A stretch of DNA of 24,110 bases, taken from the NCBI GenBank assembly GCA_002352445.1, contig DEIL01000064.1, positions 1 through 24,110 of the forward strand. The letters run 5' to 3'. Below are positions 22,868 to 24,110 of this stretch, one piece after another. Under the pieces are notes generated by a model. It was not told the origin of the DNA. It did no database searches and was given only the letters and a program-made list of their open reading frames with translations. This DNA comes from Desulfobulbaceae bacterium UBA2775. Its GTDB lineage: Bacteria; Desulfobacterota; Desulfobulbia; Desulfobulbales; Desulfocapsaceae. Each line of letters starts with the position of its first letter. The first letter of the stretch is position 1. The position numbers and the translations under genes were made by a program.

Positions 22868-23458
22868 CTATCCCTTCTCTAGAAGTCCTTCAACAATATC
22901 ATCACCTTCCTCTTTAGCCAGGAGCTTTTCACCTTTTCCGGTATAACTTGCTGATCCCCCCGAGAGTATAGTAACCAATTCATCGATAAGAGCAATTGAC
23001 AGAATTACCAGCCCCAGCAGCATTGCCGTTTGAGGTATCCAGATCGGCACGGCAATCATCCCGGGTGACAGATCATGATAGACAAACGATTCATGGGTCA
23101 ACAGTGCCGTATACCAGGTGAAATAGAGGGTAATACAGGAAGCTACGCCGGTACACCACACTTCAACGATCCGTTGTGCCTTCTTCGACAAATTCCCCGT
23201 GACCAGGGTGACCCGTATATGCCCGCCTTCCCTCAAGGTATAGGCAAGGGAGAGAAAAGATGCCGCTGCCAGGAGAAAACCTGTAAAATCAGCATAAGAA
23301 GGAATGGTAAGTCCGATTGCAGTACCTGTCAGCAGCGAGCTGAATCTGTCCAGCAGGTTTAAAAACACCTGACAAACCACCAGTAAACCGATAGAAGCAA
23401 TGCATCCCGCGGCTAGCCAGCAGCTCACCTTATACATCTTATCTAACCATCTACGCAT
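22868..23458 (-). CDS. dctQ: TRAP transporter 4, small permease (DctQ family)
   Basis: This 196-residue protein has four predicted helices and a slightly long C-terminal tail of about 25 charged residues (TGKGEKLLAKEEGDDIVEG). The central loop AYTLREGGHIRVTLV is the DctQ signature. AAGGAGGG lies 6 bases before the ATG. A hairpin in the 61-bp gap separates it from the binding-protein gene upstream. The neighbouring large permease starts 8 bp after its stop. Confidence 0.9.
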   Translation of the reverse strand: MRRWLDKMYKVSCWLAAGCIASIGLLVVCQVFLNLLDRFSSLLTGTAIGLTIPSYADFTGFLLAAASFLSLAYTLREGGHIRVTLVTGNLSKKAQRIVEVWCTGVASCITLYFTWYTALLTHESFVYHDLSPGMIAVPIWIPQTAMLLGLVILSIALIDELVTILSGGSASYTGKGEKLLAKEEGDDIVEGLLEKG

Positions 23459-23474
23459 CAGACCCTCCTTGATA

Positions 23475-23503
23475 AACCGCCATGCAAGGTTACCATGGCG
23501 GCT
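23475..23503 (-). promoter_or_regulatory. RNA hairpin between TRAP 4 binding protein and small permease
   Basis: On the minus strand, CCGCCATG (23501-23494) pairs perfectly with CATGGCGG (23484-23477). A G-U and an A-U pair extend it, and the loop is nine bases. It leaves the DctQ ribosome site free. It is the third P-Q hairpin of this kind in the window. Confidence 0.6.
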
Positions 23504-23519
23504 ATCTTTTTGATTTTAT

Positions 23520-24110
23520 CTATTTCTCATATGCCTTCAGAAGTGTCGCACCTTCACTGCCGGCGGCTTTCTTCCACCCCTCAAGCATGGAAGCACCAAC
23601 TTCTTTTAACCCGGCCATAAGTTCCGGACTCGGTGTGACGATAATTATGCCGTTATCCTTCATTATATTTGTCTTTACGGTGGTTTCTTTTTTGCTCATC
23701 TCCCAACCACGTGTTTCCGCAGTCTTGGCAGCTGCAAGTACAGCTTCCTGAGTTTTTCCATCAAGCTTTCTAAATGCCTTTTTATTGACTACAACGATGT
23801 TTTTGGGCAACCATGCCTGTATATCAGTGTAGTGAGTAACAAAGTCCCAGGCTTTGGAATTTGCACCAGTGGACGGTGAAGTGATCATTGCATCCACCCT
23901 GCCTGTTGCAAAAGCCTGAGGAATATCCGGGACCTCAATCTGAGTAGGCGCAGCTCCCACCTTGTTGGCAAATGTCTCAAGCGTTGCATTATAGGCCCGG
24001 AATTTTATGCCTTTAAGATCATCAACAGTCTTAATCTCTTTTTTGGTATAAAGTCCCTGGGGTGGCCAGGGCACTGAGAAAAGCGGCATAAGACCCTGCT
24101 TATCAAGAAG
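23520..24110 (-). CDS. dctP: TRAP transporter 4, DctP-type substrate-binding protein (5' part outside window)
   Basis: This is the C-terminal part of a TRAP periplasmic binding protein. The frame stays open to the window edge at 24110 (LLDKQGL precedes the first internal Met), so the start and signal peptide lie outside. Visible motifs are YTKKEIKTVDDLKGIKFRAY, with the conserved ligand-binding Arg, then PTQIEVPDIPQAFATGRVDAMITSP and NIVVVNKKAFRKLDGKTQEAV. The gene is the first of the P-Q-M operon and ends 61 bp before the small permease. The ligand cannot be deduced. Confidence 0.9.
   Translation of the reverse strand, partial: LLDKQGLMPLFSVPWPPQGLYTKKEIKTVDDLKGIKFRAYNATLETFANKVGAAPTQIEVPDIPQAFATGRVDAMITSPSTGANSKAWDFVTHYTDIQAWLPKNIVVVNKKAFRKLDGKTQEAVLAAAKTAETRGWEMSKKETTVKTNIMKDNGIIIVTPSPELMAGLKEVGASMLEGWKKAAGSEGATLLKAYEK

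Noticed and set aside
1..24110. CRISPR array, integrase, transposase or phage genes
   Set aside because: I saw no regularly spaced repeats of CRISPR type and no protein with such motifs. The repeats present are intergenic palindromes and the dispersed family described.

Overview
The window looks like chromosome of a transporter-rich Gram-negative bacterium. Periplasmic binding proteins, a lipoprotein with a lipobox, one Tat and several Sec signal peptides, and a citramalate route to isoleucine all fit. The most likely source is a marine or anaerobic Desulfobacterota (sulfate-reducer type) genome, but this is inferred from gene content and style, not from a marker gene.

Layout. (1) 1-1750, + strand: a small QueG-like double [4Fe-4S] protein and an aspartate/glutamate racemase. 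(2) 1750-2313, - strand: a decayed cupin pseudogene, then a tRNA-Asn/tRNA-Pro unit with a near-consensus promoter and two intrinsic terminators. (3) 2390-6085, - strand: a DUF4136 lipoprotein downstream of a 1027-aa fusion of a PlsC-type acyltransferase and two alpha/beta hydrolases, the first of which has lost its nucleophile serine. (4) 6154-9279, - strand: TRAP transporter 1 (P-Q-M). (5) 9600-10301, - strand: a FadR/FCD-type GntR regulator. (6) 10803-13915, + strand: TRAP transporter 2, preceded by two copies of a TGGTACTACCA operator. (7) 14044-14805, - strand: (R)-3-hydroxybutyrate dehydrogenase. (8) 15196-17335, + strand: cimA plus a MarR-like winged-helix gene. (9) 17522-20277, - strand: TRAP transporter 3. 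(10) 20481-21344, - strand: YpfJ-type zinc metallopeptidase. (11) 21558-24110, - strand: TRAP transporter 4, whose binding protein runs off the window.

How it fits together. The window is dominated by four tripartite TRAP uptake systems for small organic acids. Two of them (TakP/FcbT1-like, COG4663 type) surround a GntR/FCD repressor candidate, and 3-hydroxybutyrate dehydrogenase and citramalate synthase sit beside them. This suggests a catabolic island for 2-oxo-, hydroxy- or carboxylic acids. Three of the four TRAP operons carry a strong RNA hairpin between the binding-protein gene and the small-permease gene, probably to make more binding protein than permease.

Between the genes there is a dispersed repeat of about 130 bp: three near-full copies (10380, 15037 and 21398) and one fragment (17343). 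Its short terminal inverted repeats change in concert (GTGCC in two copies, GTACC in the third). Two other kinds of palindromic repeat are also present. I saw no CRISPR array, rRNA, intact transposase or phage gene.
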